Notes: generated by a model not told the origin, from the sequence alone. A stretch of 64,000 nucleotides of DNA from Entophlyctis helioformis (GCA_025526915.1 JAHLKH010000109.1:1-64000); one strand, 5' to 3'. Counted from the stretch's first letter, positions 34,401-43,214 are shown. A program made the numbers and translations.

Positions 34401-36422
34401 GTGCAAAGGTTGAAGTGGATGCCTTGACCACCGCAACACCCGACATTGCCGACCGCGTTCGCCCGCTGCTGGCTGCCGATCCGTTCCTGCTGGACGTCGC
34501 TCGCTGGAAGGCCGATCCTGCTGATGCTGCTCTGCACGAGCGTCAGTTGGCCGCCAAGCTCGAGCTGGTCGACGGCCTGTGGTTCTACGAGGGTCGCATG
34601 TACATCCCAGAGGGTCAAGTGCGCACAGACCTGCTCACCTCGTACCACGAGCCGGCCCATGCCGGCCACCAGGGCCGCGAACGAACATACGGCCGTCTGC
34701 GTGCGCACTACTACTGGCCGGACATGGCTGCGTCGGTCGGCCGCTTTGTGGGCTCGTGCGACGCCTGCCAGCGGTTCAACTCGTCGACGCAGGCGCCTGC
34801 CGGTCTGCTGCACCCGCTGCCCATCCCTGCCGACCGCTTCCAGTCTGTGGCCTGCGACGTTGCGTTCATGCCCATGTCGGACGAGGGCAACGACGCTGCG
34901 TTTGTGATTGTGGATCGCCTGACAAAGCTTGTCAAGTGCGTGCCGACGCGACGCGATGCGACTGCCGAGGATCTTGCCGCGCTGTTCCTCAACCGATGGG
35001 TGCTTGCTGGCCACGGCCTGCCGTCGTCTATCGTCTCGGACCGCGACGCTCGCTTCCTGTCTGCCTTCTGGACGGCGCTCTGTGCGGCGCTGGACATTGA
35101 GCAGGTCATGGCAACGGCCCGCCACCAGGAGACCGACGGCCAGTCCGAACGCACCATCCGCACGCTCAAGGACCTGCTGTCCAAGTACGCCAACCACCGC
35201 GGCAGCAACTGGGAGCACATGCTCGATGCGGCTGTCCACGCCCTCAACTCTGCTCCAAGCGCATCGACTGGCTATGCTCCGTACTTCCTCGCCTTTGGTC
35301 TCGAGCCTCGCACGCTGCCACACGAGCCGGCAGCATCATCGCCGCCAGCTGTCCGCGACCTACTCGCCGCCATTGACAAGGCTCGCGTGGATGCCACAGC
35401 CAACCTGACCAAGGCTCAAGAACGACAGAAGCGCAACGCCGATCGCCACCGCCGGGATGCTCCTGCCTACGCTGTCGGCGACATGGTCATGCTGCAAGCC
35501 GCCGGCATTGTGTGGCCCACCGACACGCATCGCCCCAATGCGTTCCTGCCCAGCTGGTTGGGTCCATTCCCGATCACAGAGGTCAATGCCGCACTGGATG
35601 GTCTCAACTGCAAGCTGGCTTTGCATCCAACCATGCATCGTCTGCATCCGTGGTTCCACGTCCGTCTTCTGAAGCCGTACCGCGATCCGGCCGCCGCCTT
35701 CCCAGGCCGGCCGCTGCCTGCTCAGCCGCCTGCAGTCGCCTTTGCTGATGACCCTGCAACAGCTGAATGGGAGATTGACGCGATTGTGGGACACAAGGTC
35801 GCTCGCAACGGCCGCCGCTCCTTTGTGGTCTCGTACCTCGGCTACGGCCCGCAACACAACGAGTACCGATCGGAGGCCGAGTTGCGCGAGACTGCACCTG
35901 ATCTGCTGGACCAGTACCTCGCCGCCCTCCCAGCACAGCCGCCGGTCCGTCGCAGCCGCCGCCACGCTGGGGATGCATTGGACGTGAATGTGGCTTCCTT
36001 CTTTGTCTGTGCCGATTGTTCTCCAGAGGATCCCTCGTCAAGGGGGGCTGTAACAGTCAGCCGCGATCACGTGACACGCGTGCAACCGGTCGCGCGTCCC
36101 ACTTGAATCCTGACAGACCACAAGGCGACTTGCCCCAGTCGTCGCCTTGTGTACTGAAACCCGCCGTCTGTCAGGTATTGCCCATGCATATGCCTTTATT
36201 ACTACGAAGCTATATCAATGAATAACCTTGTGTACTGAAACCCGCCGTCTGTCAGGCCGCCCATTGTCTCGTTGCACATCGTCCTGTTGCAGCCGCGACA
36301 TCCTTGCTGATATCTGCGAGAATGCAAGCAAGCAGCTGCTGCAGGCTGTGCATGACTGGCGTATCGCTAAAGAAGCATATGCAAAGCTCAGTGCGGCTGG
36401 CAAGATTCTTTATCATGCATTG
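19445..36422 (+). CDS. XPG/FEN1-type nuclease domain, N-terminal part of the transposon gene (interrupted)
   Basis: Exons 19445-19893, 19949-20406, 20493-20796, 20869-20904 and 20969-21097, then 21348-21465 and 36297-36422 once the solo LTR and the 14.8-kb nested block are ignored. The phases agree at every junction and the sum is 540 whole codons. The protein starts MGVVGA, like the MGxxGL start of XPG/FEN enzymes. Predicted metal ligands are all present: D56 (VVHVDVLSLF), D106 (RLHVDGSLLN), E193/D195 (KNEADVCIA), D235/D237 (VISGDTDLIF) and D295 (AARNDYF), followed by a helix-hairpin-helix-like segment (GIVMAAKCI). The tail after 21097 is helical and unassigned (DDVFVMLNGCRVVFSCVL, LLQAVHDWRIAKEAYAKL). 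A structure-specific nuclease on a DNA transposon could process ends or flaps; that is inference. It continues toward the Fanzor-like part. Confidence 0.75.
21093..21347 (-). repeat. Solo LTR of family LTR1 with CACAT target duplication
   Basis: The LTR is 21098-21342 (245 bp, TGTAAC...GTTACA), flanked by CACAT at 21093-21097 and 21343-21347. It matches the LTRs of element 1 in opposite orientation. The host exon reads AKHIVNTRQLDD across the restored site. A solo LTR normally arises by recombination between the two LTRs of a full element. Confidence 0.95.
21646..21893 (-). repeat. 3' LTR of element 1
   Basis: 248 bp. It contains an internal direct duplication of about 50 bp (CTGGTGGCAGAGGGGCAGTG... 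twice), as do the other LTR1 copies. The U3 start differs from the 5' LTR and the solo LTR and looks partly like LTR3 (two CACGTG boxes, CGCGACTGA). Confidence 0.9.
21889..26149 (-). CDS. Element 1 Pol: protease, reverse transcriptase, RNase H, integrase, chromodomain (two frame breaks)
   Basis: Starts at MAPARSRSKP. Aspartic protease (VLVDTGSSANL), reverse transcriptase (VIDYRGLNN, MPFGLTNAPAVF, VYMDDIYIYS), RNase H (HVYTDASNYVIAGYLSQ, THTDHKAL), integrase zinc finger (HYHDSPL... CDVCQRH) and catalytic core (DVMFLP, IVSDRDARWLSAFW, ARHQQTDGLAERSIRT). It ends in a chromodomain (YEVERIVDSRTYRGKIEYLV then KWVGYPADDNTWVP) and a Pro/Ser tail. The frame changes twice inside the integrase zinc finger (about 23660 and 23550), so this copy is inactive as read or carries assembly errors. 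Ty3 chromodomains direct integration to marked chromatin. The stop falls at 21889, inside the LTR. Confidence 0.9.
26083..27987 (-). CDS. Element 1 Gag-like capsid polyprotein
   Basis: 634 residues. The N-terminus is Ser/Ala-rich. A long heptad-like region follows (LQTRLHDTHELLVQQADSF, VRNLQTQATKTVESMIALSK). A capsid-like domain comes after it (IPLGAIFSLLLPYFSGRALE, FPQFLADLQSLHRNPE, RNQAEGKLASLFKP, LRFLRARIKDLPPGKF). No CCHC zinc knuckle is visible. It overlaps the start of Pol by 67 bp in another frame, consistent with programmed frameshifting or reinitiation. Confidence 0.8.
   Translation of the reverse strand: MGLSRTPTPGAGPASAAADADPDANSASFASPDSSFADEPSHLLHGFTGNSTIWADSRTRDSGLGSMASGMSASRLPQAGSRGRQGAPSGNATSAVASSTPAFRHSSAAPRGGGGALLGGAGGSLAFPVHSVGAASASVHQLQDSASEDVRITLDDHAASLSAVQVSIEDLQTRLHDTHELLVQQADSFTTSAASNEERLAALFNSVSANTAAVRNLQTQATKTVESMIALSKQVALAQQSADKAVAATAALQASRSALAIGSSVDARLPAAADARAPNLAKVFTDCLGAKQVPFSGFVMTKGPAPSVDWNATHKNLKPFVIAVGGAYKEACTTAGVDAIPLGAIFSLLLPYFSGRALEFVTAWHESHSADDDLFTFPQFLADLQSLHRNPERIRNQAEGKLASLFKPTLCHGRAPQDWILEAEPLFSDAGYTDDQKLRFLRARIKDLPPGKFKTYAALRDAFFEDHSEAAEHALETAAATALADAHKALEAQSKPSSGKTAAASPRSWSSSSPKAATPAPSGSSSASETRKAASPAATADHAGRSPSQRQHHSKVGRIAAKAKATGYVRSPPLAPPAPAAKHASAAKPAAGVSPMLTPNLHRSLPVTTAHQQWLRLAVARNRLVVLRRRDAVQ
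28057..28301 (-). repeat. 5' LTR of element 1
   Basis: 245 bp, nearly the same as the solo LTR at 21098-21342 (reverse orientation). The inner side toward Gag lacks a primer-binding site I can assign. Confidence 0.9.
28317..29639 (-). other. Element 2 Pro/Ser-rich open frame
   Basis: An open frame of about 440 codons with no ATG at its edge. The sequence is low complexity: Gln-rich start, then Pro/Ser, WSAPTDWSAASDWSASAD-like repeats and THELHRLQP-like repeats. Its end (DLSSRGAV) overlaps the polypurine tract exactly as the Pol end of element 3 does (DPSSRGAV). It may be the C-terminal part of the element 2 Gag-like protein in another frame, or be non-coding. Confidence 0.35.
29438..30112 (-). 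CDS. Element 2 coiled-coil (Gag-like) protein
   Basis: Begins at an ATG at 30112 (MPSGGPGQPGGINQQQQ). A long coiled coil follows (NKQIQQLQATASSLRQELRL, LEQQQLEQTIGDLRATIQHK), then Ser and Ala-rich sequence; 224 residues. There is no enzyme motif. By position after the 5' LTR it is the structural (Gag-like) product of a non-autonomous element. Confidence 0.6.
   Translation of the reverse strand: MPSGGPGQPGGINQQQQRTTAATTHQQQQHATAATNKQIQQLQATASSLRQELRLARRQLRTTRLDHDDCLLAIQQLTAWRTEAFAEMHIIRRACFSPPTPTGRLRYEQAAAALREGVARLDSLQLEQQQLEQTIGDLRATIQHKQAAINCTEQKIHSWLFVLIDSNSSSSSSNTSRGCSTTDLATVPSALAPAMYSPNRSACSSCPTSPSAAPAALALAARLA
30162..30388 (-). repeat. LTR2, complete copy
   Basis: 227 bp, TGTAAG...GTTACA on the plus strand. 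It carries an internal repeat of GCAGTCGGATGCACAAG (two copies). The partner copy is split between 21466-21645 and 28307-28353. Confidence 0.9.
30391..31199 (-). CDS. Element 3 Gag, N-terminal part (inverted)
   Basis: Starts MTTDSLSAEGTGAVGADSSI after a 36-bp leader from the inverted LTR. Helical segments include LAEAAMRLLLKRPELMAEM. A Ty3 Gag core follows (RMLERCLRGSAREWFSNTVM). One frame change lies near 30570 (ARAWKVFTR to ALESSMGICLALYREE). The frame ends exactly where the element 2 LTR begins. Confidence 0.8.
31236..31478 (-). repeat. LTR3, inverted 5' copy of element 3
   Basis: 243 bp, TGCAAC...GTTACA on the plus strand. It is the reverse complement of 36049-36291 and forms a long inverted repeat around Pol. 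This is not the normal LTR arrangement. Confidence 0.95.
31479..36106 (+). CDS. Element 3 Gag C-terminus and Pol
   Basis: Gag-C (RPAHLIQRAQLVIDRFVP) ends with a knuckle-like CYACRRPDHASIRNPACPFH. A frame change leads to the protease (VALLDTGASGMVMS, VILGTPWF). A 13-bp tandem repeat (CCCGAACCAGCAC, about 32640-32780) contains another frame change. An open 1180-codon frame then runs through reverse transcriptase (LCIDYRGLNN, MPFGLCNAPATF, AYMDDILIYS), RNase H (HVYMDASEFAIGGWIGQ, HTDHASLRW), integrase (HHCC with CDACQRFN; SIVSDRDARFLSAFW; ARHQETDGQSERTIRT) and a chromodomain-like end (EWEIDAIVGHKVARNGRRSF). It ends in RRSRRHAGDALDV and reads into the LTR. The enzyme part is intact and looks functional. 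Confidence 0.9.
36049..36291 (+). repeat. LTR3, 3' LTR of element 3
   Basis: 243 bp after the tract AAGGGGGGC. It has a CACGTGA box near its start, a hairpin CACAAGGCGAC / GTCGTCGCCTTGTG near 36119-36152, and a 31-bp direct repeat starting CCTTGTGTACTGAAACCCGC present twice. It is followed by the GCCGC duplication. Confidence 0.95.
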
Positions 36423-36490
36423 GTGGGTTTTGCGAGGCTTGGATGCGTGTCTTGGCTGTCCACTGCATGCTGTTGCTGATCTTCAATGCT

Positions 36491-39400
36491 GCCGGCTTGA
36501 TCCATTACTGGGCCGAGCAGAAGGTGATAGCAAGACTGAATGAGCGGCTCAAGAAGTATCCAGGCTTGAAATGCGCATCTTTCAGGCGTCTAAAAACGCC
36601 AGGTTCGCTCTGCACGGGTTGACACAGTGTGGCATTGTGTATTCACCACTGATCACGGCATTTGTGTGACAGTCAAGGGTAAAAAGACAAAGCAGCCGCT
36701 CAGAAGGAGCACACGGATCGCGACCCCAGAAGCTGTTGCCGATATTCGCGAAACGGCCATAAAGACGCTCAACGCCCTGACAAACCCAACAGATGTCAGG
36801 CATGCTGATTTCCAAGTGTCAGAATTTGGCGAGTGTTATGACCAAGCAAAGCAGATGCTGCAGTCGATTATCAATCGAGTACCGGTGCATCTTTGCATTT
36901 GCTGGCTCTGTTTGCATGCAATGGCTTGCTGCGATTGCTTATCCTTCCACTCAACAGGCCGTCAAGCCACCAAAACCATGCAAGATGCTGCTGCCACCTC
37001 GAGCCGCAGATGATAGAGGCACAGATCGCGACAAGATCCTCTACATTGATGTGCTTCAAGACACAAGGACAACTGTGAGTTGAACTGCAGGCTTGTGATT
37101 GCGAGCATCTTGTGCACATTCAAGATGCATGCCTAACATTGCATTCAACCACGGCAGGATCCATATCTGGTCACACCGGCCATGCAGGCTGAGCGTGATA
37201 AGGAGCGAGCTGAGCAAGCTGAGAAGGCCAAGACCAAGAAGTTCATCCAGGAGCACAAGAAGGATGCAAGCAGGCAAGCCCGCCAGGCTCCATCTGAGGA
37301 CGAGACACGGGCGTAAGTGGCATATGGCATGGCATGTGCCTTGAGTGTGTGTGCTGACTGGTGCGTTCTTTGACAGATATGAGCGTGGTGAAAGATCGGC
37401 GATAGAGCAGATGCTTGAAAAGATCCACCGCATGATGGCATTGCCAGTCATGACGGCTGCTGCTGCCATCCATGGCAATGAGCCAAGGCCAGTGGAGAGC
37501 ACATACGATTGCCCTGAGCAGATCGTCAAAATGGAGGTATGAGTTTGGATTGCCAGGTTGCTCTGCATGTCTGGCTTTGTGTATGTTGACTTGTGCTACA
37601 TACAGGAAATGCTCTCTGGAGATCCAATGCTTGCAAAGTATTTTGGACACCAGGCCAAGACGGCACCGGCCACACAGACCCGCGGTTCGGTCTCAGAAAG
37701 CATCTTCAATGGCGTGTACCGATACACGGCTGACGTGCGGCGTGCATGCATCACTATGATTGGCGCCATCGTTGAAGAGCTCGTCTGTTAGATTATTGTC
37801 TGTTGGCTTTTCCAATTCCGTGTCTCGCGACTCTCCCTTCCCCTTGCTGTTCTATTCAATTGCCTGCCACAGACACTGTCGCCTGACAGCTCCTCTTCCT
37901 TTTGTCTGTGCCTCAGCCAAACCCGCAGTTCCCTGTGCCTTCGCCGCACTCGAGCAGGAACTCTGACAAGAACAGCCCGTAGAAACAACTACCTCGCCGC
38001 TCGCGGCACCCACCGGCCGTCCGGCCTGTTTGTCGCTTGCGGCACCGACCGGTCGCCCAGCCCCCACGTCCTTTGTGACATCCACCTCGTCGCTTGCGGC
38101 GCCTACCGCTTCCTCAGTCCCTATACTGCTCTCTTCGTGCTTCTCATCACGTTCAGTGCCCACACTATCTCTTTGTTGTCTCGCACCCGATCTGCTCAAA
38201 CATCACGCCCTTCGCCCACAACGCGTCTCCGATCCACTTCCTTGACATCCCGTCTCTGATTGGTCAATTTCTCCGATCCTCTTCCTTGACATCTTGTCTC
38301 CGATTGGTCAATTTCCACCGCGACCACTGCTCAGCCTGACGCGTCTCCAGCCCCCACATCGCACCCTGCACGGCCCAGCGACCACTGCTCCGCCTGCTGC
38401 GTCTCCAGTCCACCTTTACTACATCCTCCTCGTCGCTTGCGGCGCCTACTGGTTTGCCAGTCCCTACACTGTTCTCGTCGTCCTTCTCGGCGCGCTCAGC
38501 CTCCACCGGTCTCCCGGCCCCCACGTCCTTTGTGACGTCCTCCTCGTCGCTTGCGGCGCCTACTGGTTCGCCAGTCCCTACACTGTTCTCGTCGTCCTTC
38601 TCGGCGCGCTCAGCCTCCACCGGTCTCCCGGCCCCCACGTCCTTTGTGACGTCCTCCTCGTCGCTTGCGGCGCCTACTGGTTCGCCAGTCCCTACACTGT
38701 TCTCGTCGTCCTTCTCGGCGCGCTCAGCCTCCACCGGTCTCCCGGCCCCCACGTCCTTTGTGACGTCCTCCTCGTCGCTTGCGGCGCCTACTGGTTTTCC
38801 AGTCCCTACACTGTTCTCGTCGTCCTTCTCGGCGCGCTCGGTGCCCACTCCATCTCTTTGTCGTCTCAGTCCAAACATCTCGCCCTTCGTCCGCAACGCG
38901 TCTCCGATCCTCTTTCTTGACATCTCGTCTCTGATTGGTCGATTTCTCCGATCCTCTTCTTTGACGTCTTGCCTCTGATTGGTCGATTTCTGCCGCGTCC
39001 ATCTCACGTCCCACCACCGCCCTGATCGCATCCTGCACGGCTCAGCGACCACTGCTCGGCCTGCCGCGTCTCCAGTCCATCCCACATCCCACCACCGCCC
39101 TGATCGCATCCTGCACGGCCCAGCGACCACTGCTCAGCCTGCCGCGTCCATCTCACGTCCCACCACCACCCTGATCGCACCCTGCACGGCCCAGCGACCA
39201 CTGCTCGGCCTGCCGCGTCTCCAGTCCATCTCACATCCCACCACCGCCCTGATCGCATCCTGCACGGCCCAGCAACCACTGCTCAGCCTGCCGCGTCCAT
39301 CTCATGTCCCACCTCTGTCCTGATCGCATCCTGCATGGCCCAGCGACCACTGCTCAGCCTGCCGCGTCCATCCCACATCCCACCACCGCCCTGATCGCAT

Positions 39401-42400
39401 CCTGCACGGCTCAGCGACCACTGCTCAGCCTGCCGCGTCTCCAGTCCATCACACGTCCCACCACCGCCCTGATCGCATCCTGCACGGCCCAGCGACCACT
39501 GCTCAGTCTACTGTGTCTTCTTCACCGCCCACCCATGCTCAAGGCTTTTGACGTCCTCCGCGGATCATCAGGGGATGACGAGGCTTAAAATTTTTCTCTC
39601 CTTCTGCCGCCTTGGGTCCTCTTGGCCTCCTCGGCTAGGGGGGGGTGTTAGATTATTGTCTGTTGGCTTTTCCAATTCCGTGTCTCGCGACTCTCCCTTC
39701 CCCTTGCTGTTCTATTCAATTGCCTGCCACAGACACTGTCGCCTGACAGCTCCTCTTCCTTTTGTCTGTGCCTCAGCCAAACCCGCAGTTCCCTGTGCCT
39801 TCGCCGCACTCGAGCAGGAACTCTGACATCGTCGCACTCGACCCATATGCACCGCTGCCACTCAAGTTCTGCGTCATGGAGGCCAGGAGGAATGGTGAGA
39901 TGGAATATGTGTATATTGATCCTGATCACTTCAAGGATGAGAGCACGTGGCTCTACGCCGCTGGATGCGTCCTCAGATGGCCCGTTAATGCCCGGCGCAT
40001 GTACGGCGAGGGCCCGCTCTGCAGCAACACCGACATTGCTCACTATGGCGACTTGGTGAGACTTGAGGCGGGCACGATGGTCAAGATCTGCACCTTCACC
40101 GACGACACAGCACCAGCAGTAGCAACAGCAGCACCAGCAGCAGTAGCCGCCGCATCCAGCAGCACCGATGCCCAACCACCAGCCATCGAGCCACCACTAC
40201 AACGGGCAGTACCATTGGCAAATGATCTGCTCAAGGTGCTTACAAACAGCACCTCTAGTGGCGAGGGAGCCGTCACGATGCTTCTGCGATACCTGGGCTA
40301 CATTCTCACTGGTCAGGAGTCGGTCATGCCGTGGGCAACAAAGCATGTTGCCCACTCATGGATTGTGACGGTCATGCAGATGATCATCAACCGCAAATGG
40401 ACGCAGCAGATGATCCGGGACAGCATGACCAAGATGCGGGCTGGTGTGGCGCGGGCAGCAAAGATGGACGCGACGCAGGCCAGCTCATTGCTGTCAGCCA
40501 TTGTGCACATGGACGCAAGCATGATGCATGCCGTTTTGCCTGGCAGGCTTGATGACAGTTTGTGTACAGCTGCTCGGAACGACATCTACAAAAATCTGGC
40601 ACAGGGCATCTGTGGCATGCTTGCTGTGCACTTCATGACCCACCAGTCAATGCTCATTGACTGGGCAATCCACCGACTGATTCCTGGTTTATCTGCTGAC
40701 AAGGCAGCGGAATTTGCCAAGGCAATGGATACAGCCACCAGGGACGCCACGTCTGGCACGCCACTGTCGACCAGACAAGACAGACGCATTGTCGAGATCC
40801 CACAAGCACTGCACAGGCTCACGGCGGTCGTGCGCAACAAGTCGCTGTCAGAGGCGGGCAAGTTCAAGCAGTTGTGTGATCTCGCAGGCTCATCCCTCAA
40901 GTTGTGTCCGCAGCCTGCAGGCCGCAATCCGTTTGTCCTCATCACTGAGACCACCCTCTTTTGGGCGGTGATGAGGACAAAGGATGAGCGCATCCGTGGC
41001 AATCAGGATCCTGCTTTGCAGGCATTGAGACTACAGCTTCTGGCTGCACTCGGTTGGTCGCACTGCCTGTATATGCCATGTGTACACAATTTGATGCTGA
41101 CACTGCACTTTTCTCCAAGGCTATGAAGATGCTGAGTCAGCTCTTGAGTTGCCCAATGAGGATATCAGGAAAGCATTCAGCGCAAGTCGTGAGGTTTGCA
41201 TCTTTGACATCCTTCTCCCAGGTCTCTGCCCCAAGAAAGGTCGCTTCCAGACACCTTCAGAAGCCAAAGATGAGATGGACACGGTTACCAAGGCCACAGC
41301 CAAGGGACGCAAGAGGCTGATGAGCAGGGTCTCGGATGGCAAGGAGCGCGAGAAGCATATCAAGGCTGCGATTGATGCTGTGCGTCCAGCAAGACCAGCC
41401 AAGGCGATCCTACTTGGCAGCATCATGACGGATGGATACAGCATCTACCAGCTGGCTCTGGACTGCCGCACAAACCGTCCAGAGTCACCTCGCAGTATGT
41501 GGCGTGCTTGAATGCGATGGTGCACACATGGATTCTGACTGCCGCCTCGATCTGCAGATCCCAACGCGGCGTCTTCAGGCGAGCAGCTGTGGCTTGTTGA
41601 CGAGGCTGATGGCGAGCCCGATTACATTAATGGCAAATGTGAGTTGCTGTACCAATCCAGACGCGCACTTGTTGACCACACCGACTGACATGCCATCCAC
41701 AGCCGCCAATCCAGCCAACCCGTCAGCCACCAAGCCATACACGCCCAATCCTGTAAGCCACTTGCATGCCAACCTCGCACTTTGGTGCACATGCATTGCA
41801 CATCCTCACTCATGCCATGGCATGACAGGCAAGCGCAACTTTTACGCTCACAGCGACTGCCCAACATCGTCAACGCCAACAATCTGTTCACTGACCAAGG
41901 CTACCAGACTGTTCGCATTGTCAGCTTTGATTGGGGCCAGCGGTACCTGTATGGCGCGTCCAGTATCTTGGTTGATCTCAGAGACTTTTTGTATAAGCTC
42001 GAGTCCAACTACGTGCTCTCCTCTGGCATGGCACATGCTGAGGGCATCTTTCAGCGGTGGTATGCATGCAATGACTCTGCCACGCGCACTCTTGACCAGA
42101 TCAACTCACAGTGCCTGCCTCTTGTGCCAGGTTTGCTGATCGATATGCCAAGGCGTCCGACATCCAGGCGGCCATTGCATTCAAGACAGCAAAGCATGCT
42201 GATCCAAACGCCAAGCAGGCGAGAGAGCCTTTTGGGATCTGCGCTGCCATGCGTACTGCACGCCATTCCTGAATGCACGGGTACGTTTTCTCTGTTTCTG
42301 GATGCCCATTGCCATGGCCGCCATGCTGCTTGATTGCCTGCTGATTGCACTGGATGGCATGGCATGGCATGGCATTCCACAGAAGGTCAAGGCCAAGCGG

Positions 42401-43214
42401 TTCACCATGCGCAGCACCGCACGTCTGATCGCGGAAACGCTCTTGAGGGCATCATGAAGCTGGCAGGATCGACCACTGGAAGCGCGCATCTGCTGCATCT
42501 CAAGGCCGCTGTGACAAGCCAACAGAGAAGGACATTCCCGTTGTGTGGGCATTTGGCATCGACTTTACTGGCAAGGTGGCAGGCATGCTGTGTTTGAGAG
42601 GTTTCTCATCAGGCATCTGCGGTCGTCTGGATATGCCTATGTGCGTCTGATGCCGCGTTGTCCATCCATCCATCCATCTGTGCACCAACTGACACACGAT
42701 CATGCACACACACGCACAGATCTACCGCTGCAACGAGAACCTGACCAGCCAGATGTGCCCGCAGTGCAAGCAGCGGATCCCATACGAGAACCGCACCAAC
42801 CTGCGACGCTACGAGTGCATACCATGCGAGACTGTCTACCACCGAGACGTGCTTGGAGCCACCAACATCGGGATGGTCGCACTGTGGCATCTGCTTTTTG
42901 GACACCGGCCGCTCTACTTGACACACACCAAAGCCGACAGCAATCCAGCCACGTCAGAGTACCTTGCAGACATCAAGGCAATGCATCTATTCATCCAGGA
43001 TTGTGCACGAAATGCTCCACCTGTTGTCCCACAGCCTCAAACGCGGAAACACTTCAAGTCGCATGTGGCCTCATGGGACCAGATCAGCCTGCCGTCCTGT
43101 GGCGCTCAAGACACGGTCCATCCGTCGTCCAGCAGCGACCAGTACGCAGACAGCCTGCCCTCAAGTCACTTGACCTGCATCCCACACAGTGACTTGTTTG
43201 ACTACCAACTATGA
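36491..43214 (+). CDS. Fanzor-type RuvC nuclease region with zinc ribbon (broken by insertion and frameshifts)
   Basis: Probable continuation of the XPG gene, though the link at 36423-36690 has unresolved frames. Exons with good phases: EAVADIRETAIKTLNALT (36.7 kb), KILYIDVLQDTRTT, a charged helix AERDKERAEQAEKAKTKKFI, YDCPEQIVKMEEML, then across element 4 IVEELVALDPYAPLPLKF and a 400-residue helical exon to 41.06 kb. The next exon has FDILLPGLCPKKGRF and ILLGSIMTDGYSIYQLALD, matching the segment before RuvC-I in Fanzors. IVSFDWGQRYLYGA fits RuvC-I. KVKAKRFTMRSTARLI and VVWAFGIDFTG fit the RuvC-II region. NENLTSQMCPQCKQ ... YECIPCETVYHRDVLGATNI is the zinc ribbon plus RuvC-III aspartate. Frames shift at least three times between 42.39 and 42.58 kb, so this copy is probably inactive. 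Confidence 0.7.
38424..38870. repeat. 114-bp minisatellite, four tandem units
   Basis: Units start at 38424, 38538, 38652 and 38766 with near-perfect identity; diverged partial units extend left to about 37990. The 114-bp period is a multiple of three, so 38-residue repeats stay open in several frames (for example SSSLAAPTGSPVPTLFSSSF on plus, RAEKDDENSVGTGEPVGAA on minus). Whether any frame is translated is unknown. Confidence 0.9.
39005..39520. repeat. Second minisatellite of 69-79 bp units
   Basis: About seven units, each with CCTGATCGCATCCTGCACGG and CCCAGCGACCACTGCTCAGC, separated by variable CGTCTCCAGTCCATC spacers. Diverged forms precede the first array near 38340. It lies inside element 4. 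Confidence 0.85.

Larger units (their letters stand above)
30389..36291 (+). mobile_element. Element 3: Ty3-type LTR retrotransposon, 5' part inverted
   Basis: The 3' LTR (36049-36291) and Gag-C/Pol (31479-36048) are on the plus strand. The 5' LTR (31236-31478) and Gag-N (31199-30391) are on the minus strand as an inverted block together with element 2. Rejoining Gag-N to Gag-C at the TACCG duplication gives an open frame (EVGNRRYRPAHLIQR). The outer duplication GCCGC is at 21461-21465 and 36292-36296. The LTRs look identical by eye, implying a recent insertion. Confidence 0.9.
37786..39828 (+). mobile_element. Element 4: non-autonomous LTR element filled with minisatellite
   Basis: LTRs 37786-37968 and 39646-39828 (183 bp each, TGTTAG...CTGACA, identical by eye) with duplication TCGTC at 37781-37785 and 39829-39833. 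A G-rich polypurine tract (CTAGGGGGGGG) precedes the 3' LTR. The 1677-bp interior has no retroviral enzyme; it is almost wholly tandem repeats. Removal restores the host frame exactly (EELVALDP). It resembles TRIM/LARD-type elements. Confidence 0.93.

Noticed and set aside
32876..35323. Long minus-strand open frame (815 codons) opposite element 3 Pol
   Set aside because: It is the antisense shadow of an intact Pol frame; GC-rich codon use leaves the opposite strand open. No domain resemblance.
31236..36291. Element 3 as a new retrotransposon type with terminal inverted repeats
   Set aside because: The inverted arrangement is fully explained by a secondary inversion that also moved Gag-N and element 2; the duplications match a normal LTR element.
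36423..36690. A clean splice path joining the XPG-like and Fanzor-like halves
   Set aside because: Coding-like pieces (KVIARLNERLKKYPG, MRIFQASKNARFALHG, VTVKGKKTKQPL) lie in three frames and I could not find consistent introns, so one gene versus two stays open.
38264..39130. Repetitive 288-codon minus-strand frame in element 4
   Set aside because: The 114-bp period keeps several frames open by arithmetic; the element's polypurine tract points to the plus strand, so I list it as minisatellite, not a gene.
38424..39520. Tandem arrays as a CRISPR array
   Set aside because: Units are contiguous with no unique spacers, lie between LTRs, and the genome is eukaryotic.
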